Shown: positions 18,591 to 27,476, numbered from the stretch's first letter. The stretch: 64,000 nt of DNA from CAWIHS01 sp963836005 (GCA_963836005.1 CAWIHS010000004.1:372001-436000); one strand, 5' to 3'. Numbers and translations are program-made. Notes: generated by a model from the sequence alone, not told the origin.

Positions 18591-19142
18591 ATGGAAGTCT
18601 CTACATCGCTTTTGGTCGCATTAATGTTCGTCACACTGCTGTCACTGGGTATCGGCAATGCAGTCAACACCCTATCGGAGATTGTGGAAAAAGGCAATGC
18701 ATCAGGATACGGCCGGCTTCAGATTGGTTGGATAGGACTGCTTCTGCTCTCATATTTCAACATGTTCTGGCATACGATTGATTTGCTTTCGATCGACAAA
18801 TGGGGTTTCCCGGGCTTTTTGTATATGATGGCAGGACCAATGTTGATCTATTTTGCAACATCGATTCTGATTGCAACAAAGAGTGAAGATGAGACGAGAA
18901 AAACACAGATAAAGCCCCGTTTTTTCACTATTTTTCTGCTGCTTCAAGGCTGGATCATCACGGTAGATATCATGTTAGGAAAAAGCATCATTGAGAATAG
19001 TCTGTTAAATGTTGCCTTGATGCTGATTGCCCTTGTATTGATGGCTAAATCTGATGAAACAATTCAACGTTACGGATTGATGGCAAGCTGGGGAGTAGTC
19101 ACACTTGCAGTAGTTTTAAGAAGTTCTGGGATGTTAGGTTGA
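18591..19142 (+). CDS. Five-helix membrane protein, unknown
   Basis: The ATG at 18591 gives 183 residues with about five membrane helices; an in-frame TTG at 18573 would add six. A charged cytoplasmic loop, KSEDETRKTQIKPRF, divides the protein. I recognise no family. It is followed 9 bases later by another small membrane protein and then by an outer-membrane protein, so these three are probably one transcript. Confidence 0.6.
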   Translation: MEVSTSLLVALMFVTLLSLGIGNAVNTLSEIVEKGNASGYGRLQIGWIGLLLLSYFNMFWHTIDLLSIDKWGFPGFLYMMAGPMLIYFATSILIATKSEDETRKTQIKPRFFTIFLLLQGWIITVDIMLGKSIIENSLLNVALMLIALVLMAKSDETIQRYGLMASWGVVTLAVVLRSSGMLG

Positions 19143-19151
19143 GATCAGAAA

Positions 19152-19370
19152 ATGAGTCCACTGGTCGTTACCTGGTCCATGTGTGCAGCTATGTGTCTGA
19201 TGCTTGGAATGATACATCTGATATTCTGGATCAGGGATCGCAGCGTTAGCGTCTATCTTCTGTCTGTGTTGATGGGTTTCAGTGCGGCAGTCATTGCGCT
19301 GCTTGAATTGGCCATGCTGACAACAGAGTCGCTGTATATTTATTGGATACTTCCGGAGAAACAATTATGA
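19152..19370 (+). CDS. Short membrane protein, possibly a truncated sensor input
   Basis: 72 residues with two hydrophobic helices (residues 5-26 and 33-57). The pattern CLMLGMIHLIFWIRDRS resembles the first two helices of membrane input domains that precede PAS or transcription-factor modules, but here the frame stops after the second helix. It overlaps the next gene by 4 bases (ATGA). It could be a genuine small protein or the start of a degraded larger one. Confidence 0.45.
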   Translation: MSPLVVTWSMCAAMCLMLGMIHLIFWIRDRSVSVYLLSVLMGFSAAVIALLELAMLTTESLYIYWILPEKQL

Positions 19371-20188
19371 GAAAGCTTCAAGGCGTTGCCCCTCTAACAG
19401 TCCTGACTTCATCCCTGCTGATGATACCCCCAATGGTCTTTGCAGGGGATGATTTACGTTCTGCCGTGCAGAACCCCATCAGTTCTTTGATAAGCCTGCC
19501 GCTTAAGCTGACTTATGATAATGGAGCACAAAATGGTGATGGATTGATACTGAACATCAATCCGGTAGTACCGGTGACAGTGGGAGACTGGAATCTGGTC
19601 CACCGTGCCCTGATACCACTAGCTCATGTTGATGGCGCGATACTGGGTCCGAATAATCCGAGTCCCCTAGGCGGAAGCAGTTCCGCCAGTGGCCTCGGGG
19701 ACATCAATTACTCGGTCTACTTTTCTCCAGTCAAGTATGGCAAGGTTATATGGGGGGTCGGCCCTTCCCTCAATCTGCCGACAGCATCTGATGATCAACT
19801 GGGTAGCGGTAAATGGAGCGCGGGAATCAGCGGTGTCGCACTCACACAGCCCAAATGGGGAAGTCTGGGTATTCTCGGGCGTCAGCTATGGTCATTTGCC
19901 GGATCCTCAAAACGCAGCGATGTCAATCAAACGCTAATCGAACCTTTCTTGAATTACAATCTGAATAACGGCTGGTATCTTCTCACCGATATGGTCATTA
20001 CCGCTAACTGGGAGGCTAATAATTCAAATCGTTGGACGGTGCCTGTCGGTGGTGGTGCAGGCAAACTTTTCAAGATTGGAAATCAGGCAGTTAATGCACG
20101 GCTTGAGGCTTATTACAATGTTGAAAAACCCGATGGTGCGCCTGATTATTCGGTCAGTTTCCAATTCCAGTTCCTGTTTCCTAAATAA
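19367..20188 (+). CDS. Outer-membrane protein, MetA/SphA-like (PF13557 type)
   Basis: 273 residues from the ATG at 19367, which has a GGAG ribosome site. A signal peptide ends near MVFAGDD. The mature part has DLRSAVQNPISSLISLPLKLTYDNG, the hallmark start of the phenol-degradation MetA-like barrels. GDINYSVYFSP and GVGPSLNLPTASD follow, and the C-terminus ends ...FQFQFLFPK. Members are thought to be outer-membrane channels for hydrophobic compounds, but few have been tested. Confidence 0.75.
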   Translation: MRKLQGVAPLTVLTSSLLMIPPMVFAGDDLRSAVQNPISSLISLPLKLTYDNGAQNGDGLILNINPVVPVTVGDWNLVHRALIPLAHVDGAILGPNNPSPLGGSSSASGLGDINYSVYFSPVKYGKVIWGVGPSLNLPTASDDQLGSGKWSAGISGVALTQPKWGSLGILGRQLWSFAGSSKRSDVNQTLIEPFLNYNLNNGWYLLTDMVITANWEANNSNRWTVPVGGGAGKLFKIGNQAVNARLEAYYNVEKPDGAPDYSVSFQFQFLFPK

Positions 20189-20276
20189 AATACACAGTGA
20201 TTTGTATATGGATAGCCTCCTCGTCCTGAGTGGCTGAATTACGTGCATTACTAATTGATTTGCAGAATAACAATAA

Positions 20277-21899
20277 ATGAATAAATTATTTAAATGGTTG
20301 TTAGCTGTTACAGGGATCATTACTGGTTTATTTTTATTATTAGCCCTGGGGATTTATTTCTTTGTAGATATTAACCATTATAAAAAAGAGATTGAACAGC
20401 TGGTGAAAGCCGAAAGCGGCCTGGATTTGAATATCGTCGGTGATTTAAAACTGTCTGTTATCAAGGGTGTTAAATTTACTACGCAAGATGTCGCTATTTC
20501 ATCACAACAAAAAACAATTGCTGATATTGCGCGAATTGAATTGGGGCTGGAATTAAGGACTCTGCTTAATAAACAGCCTGTGATTAATACACTTACTTTG
20601 GATGTACGTGAATTAAAAGTCAAAAGGGATAAGCAGGGCAATTACAATTTTTTGCCCACTCAAGTTTCACCAAACAGTTCTTCGGACATGCCCGTCAATG
20701 ATCTTTCTATCGAAGAAATTCATATCCATATCGAGAAATTGCTTGTAGAAGATGAAGCAGCCTCATGGGTCCTGGATTTTAATCAACTCAAAGCTTCTTT
20801 ATCAGCCTTCCCCGTTAGGGAGCAGCAGGATCTGCTCGCCGATGACCCCCGGGGGCTGACCCAATATAGTTATGAAGGCTCCTTCAAGGTCAATACACTT
20901 GATATTACTCCAGGCACATTGAATCATTATCAGCTGAGCGAACTGTCCATTAACTTCGATGTGCCTGTATTTACAAAAGCGCAGCAGACTGATTTTACAC
21001 TTGCCGGGATATTGCGGCACTTTGCTCAAAAAGGGACTGTTAAATTGAACAGTAAAAAAGTCGAATACCAGCCGCATGAATTTACCAATATTGAGCTGCA
21101 GCTAGTGGGTAAAAAAGAACGAATAGAACTTTTACCCTTTACATTAAATTTTTCAGGTGCTCCAATCAAAGGCAAAGGCTATCTTGATTTAACAAACAAA
21201 ATGCCCGAATGGAAGTTTCAGGTACAGGGCAAACAGGTTAATATGGAAGCAGTGAGCAACCTGTTTGGAATGCATGATGCCGGTTTGTCAGGTCAGGTCG
21301 ATGTGGCTAATCATTTTGCAGGCAGGGGACTGAGTTCAGAATTCAAGCTGGTTGATGGAGAAGTGGATGTCAGTGGACGTAATATTCAGATAAGAGGTTT
21401 TGACATGGATGTCATTATAGATGAATTTACCAACTCCCAGAGTGTCGGATTGATGGATGTGGGGGCTTATGCTCTGCTGGGTCCGGCAGGTATGCTGGTG
21501 AACAAAGGTAATGATTATCTGCAACTGACCAGTAGTGTCGAAGCAAAAGGCAGTAGCCATATCAGCCAGATCAGGACACATCTGCGTATCAGGCAAAGTA
21601 TTGTCAGAATGGAAGATGTCGCCCTGGCCACGACAAAACATCGTCTGGCTTTTAAAGGGGAAGTCGATCTCAAGCAGCGTTCGTTTAAAAATTTTCTGGT
21701 GGCCACGGTGGATGAAAAGGGATGCGCCTTATATGAGGAATCGATAACCGGTACGTTTGATGTTCCCAGGGCTCAGGAAGTCAATCTGTTGGTGAAAGGA
21801 GTGATTAATCCGATTACTTCGGTTCTCTCCACAGTTACTGACCCAATATTAGGGCGTTGCAAAACGCCTTTTTATAGCGGGAGTGTAAAAAGCCCTTAA
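20277..21899 (+). CDS. AsmA-family envelope protein
   Basis: 540 residues with one N-terminal helix (residues 5-29) and a long periplasmic beta-rich region. The start YKKEIEQLVKAESGLDLNIVGDLKLSV matches the chorein-like N-terminus of AsmA, and the C-terminal AsmA_2-like part includes SSVEAKGSSHISQIRTHLRI. AsmA-like proteins are thought to form grooves that carry phospholipid between inner and outer membranes. E. coli AsmA is somewhat longer (617). It is likely transcribed alone. Confidence 0.82.
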   Translation: MNKLFKWLLAVTGIITGLFLLLALGIYFFVDINHYKKEIEQLVKAESGLDLNIVGDLKLSVIKGVKFTTQDVAISSQQKTIADIARIELGLELRTLLNKQPVINTLTLDVRELKVKRDKQGNYNFLPTQVSPNSSSDMPVNDLSIEEIHIHIEKLLVEDEAASWVLDFNQLKASLSAFPVREQQDLLADDPRGLTQYSYEGSFKVNTLDITPGTLNHYQLSELSINFDVPVFTKAQQTDFTLAGILRHFAQKGTVKLNSKKVEYQPHEFTNIELQLVGKKERIELLPFTLNFSGAPIKGKGYLDLTNKMPEWKFQVQGKQVNMEAVSNLFGMHDAGLSGQVDVANHFAGRGLSSEFKLVDGEVDVSGRNIQIRGFDMDVIIDEFTNSQSVGLMDVGAYALLGPAGMLVNKGNDYLQLTSSVEAKGSSHISQIRTHLRIRQSIVRMEDVALATTKHRLAFKGEVDLKQRSFKNFLVATVDEKGCALYEESITGTFDVPRAQEVNLLVKGVINPITSVLSTVTDPILGRCKTPFYSGSVKSP

Positions 21900-21979
21900 A
21901 AAACAGATTTTTGTGCTATGCTTTCTATATAAACCATGCACTGCATGAAAAAATTTCTATCTCATAAAGGAGCAATAAT

Positions 21980-22360
21980 ATGAACTACAATAAAAGCCGG
22001 AAATTTATAGTAAAATTATTACTCATAATGATGTTTTCAATATCATTTATGTCCATTAGTGTGGCAGAAGATGTTCCCCTGGTTGATGGTAAGCTCTGGT
22101 CAAAATCCAGCCTTGACAACAAACACAGTTACCTGATTGGCGTGAGCAATTTGCTGGCTATTGAATATGGCTACCAAAAAGCCAGTAAAAAACCGCTGAC
22201 AAATGAGCAGAGTATTATTCCCCGTTTCTATGAAGACATAGATGATTTATCACTGGATGAAACGAGAAAACGTATTGATCAATGGTACCAAAAACATCCG
22301 GACAAGCTGAACAAGGCGGTGATTGATGTGATCTGGGTTGATATGGTTGAACCGAAATAG
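21980..22360 (+). CDS. Secreted protein, Rap1a/Tai-like fold possible
   Basis: 126 residues with a signal peptide (residues 8-29, ending SISVAED) and a strong ribosome site (AAGGAGC). The mature part has SYLIGVSNLLAIEYGYQ and ends DQWYQKHPDKLNKAVIDVIWVDMVEPK. A helical protein with a terminal W-Y-x-x-(H/N)P motif before an xDVIW segment recalls small periplasmic Rap1a-like proteins, but the similarity is only by eye. It is followed 29 bases later by a small lipoprotein. Confidence 0.65.
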   Translation: MNYNKSRKFIVKLLLIMMFSISFMSISVAEDVPLVDGKLWSKSSLDNKHSYLIGVSNLLAIEYGYQKASKKPLTNEQSIIPRFYEDIDDLSLDETRKRIDQWYQKHPDKLNKAVIDVIWVDMVEPK

Positions 22361-22389
22361 TCGTCCTTTTACATACTGGAGAAATTAGA

Positions 22390-22566
22390 ATGAAAAAATC
22401 ATCAAAGATGCTTTTAGTCACTGCCATATGGTTAGTAATAAGCGGATGTGCAACCATCGGCGGTGGAGTAGTGGGTGCCGGTATTGGTGCTATAGCGGGT
22501 GATGCAAAAATGGGTGCGGCCGTTGGTGCAACAACAGGAGCGGTTATTGATATTTTTGGTCATTGA
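22390..22566 (+). CDS. Small glycine-zipper lipoprotein
   Basis: 58 residues. Residues 1-20 are a lipoprotein signal with lipobox LVISGC, cysteine at about 20. After it comes TIGGGVVGAGIGAIAGDAKMGAAVGATTGAVIDIFGH, a GxxxG-rich glycine zipper like that of 17-kDa-antigen/YMGG proteins, which insert in or span membranes. It follows the 21980 gene closely and is probably cotranscribed. Confidence 0.8.
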   Translation: MKKSSKMLLVTAIWLVISGCATIGGGVVGAGIGAIAGDAKMGAAVGATTGAVIDIFGH

Positions 22567-22603
22567 TTAACGCCTGTCTGAGCGAGTTATCACTGTGTAT
22601 AAA

Positions 22604-23011
22604 ATGGAAAAAAGGAGAGCTTTCCTATTACTTGCTGCAAGTATTTTTCTAACTTCCATAGCCCAGTTGATGATGAAAAGCGGGATGCTGGGAGTTGGGG
22701 AATTGTCCTTTAGCTGGACTTTTGCAGAGCAGTTATTTTCAGCAGATAAAATAATCCCGCTCGGTTTCGTTTTAGGCGGTTTGTGTTGTTATGGCTTATC
22801 CATGATAGCCTGGATAGGTGTTTTGACACGCATAGAACTCAGCATTGCATACCCATTTTTGAGCCTTAGTTACATTATAGTGTATCTTGGGGCTGTTCTT
22901 CTTCCAGTGCTGCATGAGTCTGTATCTTTGATACGATTGCTGGGTATTGTACTGATCAGTATAGGTCTCTATCTCATTACTCGAAGTAGTAAAACAGCAG
23001 ATATTAGTTAG
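22604..23011 (+). CDS. EamA/ArnF-like four-helix membrane protein
   Basis: 135 residues from the ATG at 22604; a GTG at 22595 is also in frame. Four helices with FLTSIAQLMMKSGM in helix 1, IAWIGVLTRIELSIAYPFLSLSYI in helix 3 and LIRLLGIVLISIGLYLI in helix 4 place it with the ArnE/ArnF/EmrE-like half-transporters. It may be the missing ArnF partner of ArnE at 18166, 4 kb away. It could instead serve another polyprenyl-phosphate sugar. Confidence 0.7.
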   Translation: MEKRRAFLLLAASIFLTSIAQLMMKSGMLGVGELSFSWTFAEQLFSADKIIPLGFVLGGLCCYGLSMIAWIGVLTRIELSIAYPFLSLSYIIVYLGAVLLPVLHESVSLIRLLGIVLISIGLYLITRSSKTADIS

Positions 23012-23094
23012 TTTTCAACATGAATGGATAGATACTGCTGCATTAAATTTTCCTCAAACTGATAATTTTTTGACTATGTAGTTAATATCCATAA

Positions 23095-23158
23095 ATAGCC
23101 ATCCTGGCTATATTATGCAGCACATCCCTGTGCTATCAGTGTCCATCTAAAAACGGAT
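23095..23158. repeat. Repeat D, tandem small hairpins
   Basis: Three short palindromes follow one another: ATAGCCATCCTGGCTAT (23095-23111), GCACATCCCTGTGC (23120-23133) and TCCATCTAAAAACGGATGGA. A second copy, split by a family B element, lies at 48220-48517. No coding frame crosses it. Confidence 0.7.
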
Positions 23159-23216
23159 GGAGACTATGTAGGATATAGCTGATTTTCAAATCTTCAAAAA
23201 TAATTATACTTATAAA

Positions 23217-23243
23217 CAGATAGATAGATAGATAGACAGACAG
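23217..23243. repeat. Tetranucleotide repeat (AGAT/AGAC)n
   Basis: Four AGAT units followed by two AGAC units lie just before the ribosome site of the 23265 gene. Such tracts can change length by slippage and alter promoter or leader spacing. Confidence 0.8.
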
Positions 23244-23264
23244 CTTTACTTTAAGGATTTCGTT

Positions 23265-23486
23265 ATGTACTCTTTTATTGAAATAGACGAGGATTATAAA
23301 GTAAAAGAGAGATCATCAGAAGAGATACTATCAATTATATCATTGCACGAGCAGGATAAGTCTAGCGAACTCCTGGATGACTACAATGATATAGCCGCAA
23401 CCTCAGACAGTAAATCTTCTTTATCACAGCGACTGTCACGATTTGCTAATGCACCATTGCCTGACTGGCTGTTGAGAAAAGTTTAA
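23265..23486 (+). CDS. Small acidic protein, unknown
   Basis: 73 residues, acidic, with many Ser and Asp and no signal peptide or membrane helix. The C-terminus (LSQRLSRFANAPLPDWLLRKV) is basic and amphipathic. A ribosome site (AAGGA) lies 8 bases before the ATG, and an intrinsic terminator follows the stop, which supports a real single-gene transcript. The family is not recognised. Confidence 0.6.
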   Translation: MYSFIEIDEDYKVKERSSEEILSIISLHEQDKSSELLDDYNDIAATSDSKSSLSQRLSRFANAPLPDWLLRKV

Positions 23487-23519
23487 ATCATTCAATTCCG
23501 TTATATTTGAAACTTTAAT

Positions 23520-23548
23520 CCCTGCGCATTTTGTGCAGGGTTTTTTTT
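23520..23548 (+). terminator. Intrinsic terminator
   Basis: A hairpin CCCTGCGCA...TGTGCAGGG with one G-T pair and a 3-base loop is followed by eight T residues, 34 bases after the stop of the 23265 gene. Confidence 0.88.
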
Positions 23549-23620
23549 AAGCACATATATTAGTGAATTCTAATATTTGTGTCATCTCTGTCAGATATTT
23601 AAAACATGCTTAGATTTTAA

Positions 23621-23993
23621 GTAACTACTCAGCGTATCTATAAGATCGTGCTTGCTGTCAGGTATTTATTCCAGAAGACGCCGTAAATACATCCAGGGTC
23701 GTTCCCGGCTTCCTGCCTCCCACGGCACTTATACTTCCATGTATGTCGTAGGCTTGAATGTGGCATCCATGCCACAAATACCTGATATCAAGCACTTAGT
23801 GCAATATTTCGTAACTTCTCAATAAGTCCATGCAAGATCCCCTCCCCCTGTCAGGGGGAGGGTTAGGGTGGGGGTTAAGTGTTTGATTATAGACACAACC
23901 CCCATCCTGGCCTTCCCCATATCAGGGAGAAGGAACTTAAACTGCACGGACTTATTGAGATGTTACAATATTTCAAATACGCTGAGTAGTTAC
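23621..23993. mobile_element. Family B element with nested family C copy
   Basis: The ends are GTAACTACTCAGCGTAT and its inverted copy, flanked by a perfect 8-bp duplication GATTTTAA (23613-23620, 23994-24001). The interior cassette (about 23650-23795) carries the AGAAGACGCCGTAAATAC and TCGTTCCCGGCTTCCTGCC modules and a GTGGCATCCATGCCAC hairpin (23760-23775). A family C element has landed in the right part. Comparison with the 58-bp copy at 42896 shows what a B element looks like without cassette and C insertion. Confidence 0.88.
23811..23966. mobile_element. Family C MITE, 156 bp, nested
   Basis: Ends and length match the copies at 3936 and 59313. A perfect 8-bp duplication AATATTTC flanks it (23803-23810, 23967-23974). 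Since the duplicated bases belong to the family B element, this insertion is younger than the B insertion. Confidence 0.92.
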
Positions 23994-24052
23994 GATTTTA
24001 ATTTAAATCATCCCCTGAGTAACTTTTATAATATTGAGTTGTTATAATATGT

Positions 24053-24224
24053 CCTGATTGCCTGCAAATTACACACATAACATAGCTTCATAACGTAGGT
24101 ACTTAAGGAGAATCGGGTAAACGCAGCGTAACCCGAGGATTATCTGTGTCGGATTACGCCAATATTTGCCTGACCATACCTGGTCAGTCCGTTGAATTAT
24201 AGTTATAAGTTACAGGCAATCAGG
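24053..24224. repeat. Inverted-repeat element before dnaB with family A end
   Basis: CCTGATTGCCTG at 24053-24064 and its reverse complement at 24213-24224 bound a 172-bp segment with about 16 of 20 matching terminal bases. Inside, from about 24089, is one family A end (GTAGGTACTTAAGGAGAATC) with a small CGGGT...ACCCG hairpin, but no second A end. No target duplication is evident. It lies in the dnaB upstream region, 90 bases before the start codon. Confidence 0.55.
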
Positions 24225-24314
24225 TAATAGCTTTGCCATATTCCTGTTTCCCTTTAAACATGTGGTACATATGGCCATGTGGAACCGAATTGAACTGATA
24301 GAGTAAATATTTTA

Positions 24315-26129
24315 ATGGATGAAGTAACTCAAGCGCTTAAAGTCCCCCCTCATTCTATCGATGCAGAACAATCTGTGCTAGGCGGTTTATTGTTAAATAA
24401 TGATGCCTGGGATCAGGTAATCAGTATTTTGGTGGAAGACGATTTTTATCGACGTGATCACCGCCTGATTTATCGTGCTATTCGTGAGCAGATAGAAGCA
24501 GGTAAACCCTGCGATGTAGTGACTTTGTCTGAACGTCTTGACAGTCAAAATAATATTGACGAGGCAGGTGGTCTTTCCTACCTGGGCAATCTGGTCAACA
24601 ATACACCCAGTGCCGCCAATATCCGCGCTTATGCGGAAATCGTACGTGAGCGATCAGTACTGCGCCAGCTGATTTGGGTTGGCAATCATATTGCAGAGAA
24701 TGCTTATAATCCTGAAGGGCGTAAAAGCGCTGATATTCTGGAAGCCGCTGAAAAAACCGTGTTTGAAATTGCTGATAAAGGAGCCAGCGCGGGTAATGAT
24801 TTTCAAGGCATGACTGATTTGCTGAAAAAAACAGTAGATCGTATTGATGAACTCTATCAGCAAGGTGGTTCCTTTACCGGTATTCCCAGCGGCTTTAATG
24901 ATTTCGACAAATTGACATCCGGGCTGCAGCCCGCAGATCTGGTGATAGTCGCCGGCAGGCCATCCATGGGCAAAACCACGTTCGCTATGAATATCGCCGA
25001 GAATGCAGCGATTGATGCCAATGTGGGCGTTGCAGTATTCAGTATGGAAATGCCTGCGGATTCATTGACCCTGCGTATGCTGTCATCTCTGGGGCGCATT
25101 AATCAGACCCGCGTTCGCTCAGGGCAGCTGGATGATGATGACTGGCCGCGTTTGACTTCTGCGGTGTCTATTCTCAATGAAGCAAATATTTTTATCGACG
25201 ATACCCCGGCGCTTTCACCTACAGAAATGCGCTCACGGATCAGGCGTTTAAAACGCAAACACAATATTGGTCTTATCGTCGTGGATTATCTGCAGCTGAT
25301 GCAGGTCAAAGGCGGGTCTGAAAATCGCGTTAATGAAATATCAGAGATTTCACGCGGATTGAAAGCCCTGGCAAAAGAGATGAATGTTCCAGTGATTGCT
25401 CTTTCACAGTTAAATCGCGGTCTGGAACAGCGTCCTAATAAACGGCCTATTATGTCTGATCTGCGTGAATGTGTAAGCGGCGATACAAACGTTATTTTAA
25501 GCAGCGGTCAGCGCATTCCCATTGAGGAGCTGGTCGGTAAAACAACGGAGCTTTTTGCAATTGATCAAAATAACTGCCTGGTGACGACCCATAGTGACAA
25601 AATTTGGTGTGTGGGGCAAAGGAAGGTTTATAAGGTCCGGCTTGCCGGTGGGCGTTTCATAAGGGCAACGGCAGAACATCGCCTGATGGCGGATTCTGGC
25701 TGGAAAACTGTCAGCGAGATCAATACTGACAGCCGAATAGCTTTGGTCTTGAACTTACCTGCACCAGTTGAAGAACACTCAAAGGCTGAAATAACTCAGC
25801 AGCCAGAGAATGATATTATTTGGGATAATGTGGTCTCAATAGAGGAGGATGGTGAAGAAAATGTCTACGATCTTACCGTCCCCGGTTATGAAAACTGGCT
25901 TGCCGACGGTATAGTCAGTCATAATTCCGGTGCTATCGAGCAGGATGCAGATTTAATCGTCTTTATCTACCGGGATGAAGTATACCATGAAGACAGTGCG
26001 GATAAAGGTACTGCAGAAATTATTATTGGTAAACAGCGAAATGGCCCTCTGGGCACTTCCCGGTTGACCTTTCTGGGGCAATTTACTCGTTTTGAGAATC
26101 ACGCATCAATTGAATTCGAAGATTACTAA
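24315..26129 (+). CDS. dnaB: Replicative DNA helicase with in-frame intein
   Basis: The 604-residue precursor joins a 452-residue helicase to a 152-residue intein. The N-terminal domain (about 10-110) is followed by a linker and the RecA-like C-terminal domain, with Walker A GRPSMGKTTF near residue 215 and Walker B LIVVDYLQLM near 317. The intein interrupts the SDLRE/SGAIEQDADL motif. After splicing, the hexameric ring would unwind DNA at the fork and recruit primase. E. coli DnaB has 471 residues. The alr gene follows 11 bases later. Confidence 0.96.
   Translation: MDEVTQALKVPPHSIDAEQSVLGGLLLNNDAWDQVISILVEDDFYRRDHRLIYRAIREQIEAGKPCDVVTLSERLDSQNNIDEAGGLSYLGNLVNNTPSAANIRAYAEIVRERSVLRQLIWVGNHIAENAYNPEGRKSADILEAAEKTVFEIADKGASAGNDFQGMTDLLKKTVDRIDELYQQGGSFTGIPSGFNDFDKLTSGLQPADLVIVAGRPSMGKTTFAMNIAENAAIDANVGVAVFSMEMPADSLTLRMLSSLGRINQTRVRSGQLDDDDWPRLTSAVSILNEANIFIDDTPALSPTEMRSRIRRLKRKHNIGLIVVDYLQLMQVKGGSENRVNEISEISRGLKALAKEMNVPVIALSQLNRGLEQRPNKRPIMSDLRECVSGDTNVILSSGQRIPIEELVGKTTELFAIDQNNCLVTTHSDKIWCVGQRKVYKVRLAGGRFIRATAEHRLMADSGWKTVSEINTDSRIALVLNLPAPVEEHSKAEITQQPENDIIWDNVVSIEEDGEENVYDLTVPGYENWLADGIVSHNSGAIEQDADLIVFIYRDEVYHEDSADKGTAEIIIGKQRNGPLGTSRLTFLGQFTRFENHASIEFEDY
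25470..25925 (+). other. DnaB mini-intein
   Basis: Precursor residues 386-537 (152 residues). Splicing motifs are all visible: Cys1 in CVSGDTNV (block A), the block B histidine in RATAEHRL, block F VYDLTVPGYENWLADG, terminal His-Asn (VSHN), and Ser as the first residue of the C-extein. No LAGLIDADG or HNH homing endonuclease domain is present, so it should splice but not home. The insertion point lies two residues upstream of the well-known Synechocystis DnaB intein site. Confidence 0.93.
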
Positions 26130-26140
26130 CTGGTTGATTC

Positions 26141-27286
26141 ATGAGTTGTAATATTGTTCCCGGCACGGTAACAGCGTCGATTGACTGTCAAGCTTTACGG
26201 CACAACCTGTACTGTGTGAAACAACGGGTTCCGCACTGCAAAATCATCAGTGTTATCAAGGCTAATGCCTACGGCCACGGTATAGTACAGGCGGCAAATG
26301 CATTAGAACAGAGTGATGCCTTTGCTGTGGCGCGTATTGATGAAGCCTTGAAGCTTAGAACTCACGGGATCTCAAAACCCATAATTTTGCTTGAGGGGGT
26401 GTTATTTCCTCAGCAAGCTGAGGCGCACTTCGGGCTCTGTGTTGATTATGGTTTTATTCCTGCCCTGAATACTATTGAACAGCTAGAGAGTTTGCATGCA
26501 TTTGCGGGACGTTATCCTGACAAAGTCTTACATTTGCAATACTGGTTAAAAGTGGATACAGGCATGCACCGCCTGGGTTTCAAACTGGAACAGATAAATA
26601 GCGTATTGGCGAAGCTCAGATCGATCAAAAGACTTGCCGGGATCAGCGTCGTAATGTCGCATTTTGCCTGCGCTGATGAAAAAAATAATCCTCTAAATCA
26701 GCAGCAGTTGAGCGATTTTAACAAATTAATTCAATACCCGGAGTTTTCCCGGGCCCAAAAAAGTATGGCAAATTCGGCTGCCATCATCGCTATGCCAGAA
26801 GCGTCCTATGATTGGGTAAGACCCGGCATAATGTTATACGGAGTGTCACCATTCAACACTGGCACTGGTTTAAATGAAGGACTTAAACCTGTTATGACAT
26901 TGCGTTCAAAAGTTATTGCAATCAAAAAATTACGTAAAGGGGATAGCATAGGCTACGGGGCAATCTGGAGGTGTCCTGCCGACATGAGTATTGCAGTGGT
27001 TGCTGCTGGTTATGGTGATGGTTACCCACGTTATGCGCAGAGCGGCACGCCGGTGCTGATCAATGGCGTACAGGTGCCGCTGGTGGGACGTGTTTCAATG
27101 GATATGATCACCGTTGATCTGCGGGCCTTCAGGCGTTCATCAAAGACCGTATCTGTGGGTGATGATGTGATCCTGTGGGGAGGCGGTCTGCCGGTTGAAT
27201 GGGTGGCCAGTAAAGCCTCTACCATTGCTTATGAATTATTGTGTCAGTTAACCCGACGTGTCGAATTTGAGTATATCAATACTTGA
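26141..27286 (+). CDS. alr: Alanine racemase
   Basis: 381 residues of the fold-type III PLP family. K40 in VIKANAYGHG forms the Schiff base, and Y272 in IGYGAIW is the second catalytic base from the C-terminal beta domain. The family blocks HFACADE and VSMDMITVDL are present. The enzyme supplies D-alanine for peptidoglycan. The dnaB-alr order is common in gammaproteobacteria. Confidence 0.96.
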   Translation: MSCNIVPGTVTASIDCQALRHNLYCVKQRVPHCKIISVIKANAYGHGIVQAANALEQSDAFAVARIDEALKLRTHGISKPIILLEGVLFPQQAEAHFGLCVDYGFIPALNTIEQLESLHAFAGRYPDKVLHLQYWLKVDTGMHRLGFKLEQINSVLAKLRSIKRLAGISVVMSHFACADEKNNPLNQQQLSDFNKLIQYPEFSRAQKSMANSAAIIAMPEASYDWVRPGIMLYGVSPFNTGTGLNEGLKPVMTLRSKVIAIKKLRKGDSIGYGAIWRCPADMSIAVVAAGYGDGYPRYAQSGTPVLINGVQVPLVGRVSMDMITVDLRAFRRSSKTVSVGDDVILWGGGLPVEWVASKASTIAYELLCQLTRRVEFEYINT

Positions 27287-27476
27287 AGTAACTACTTGAA
27301 AAACTAAAGTGTGTTTATATTATTCAAGCATGTAGCTGAAAAGCGCAATTAATATCAGGTGTTGATTGGTTTGAATGGACGACTTGATCATCTGCTTCCA
27401 GCATTTATCTGGCATCATTACGCAGTGTAAATTTTTTTATTTCTATGAATTGTTTCAATAATTTCTGACTATTACT

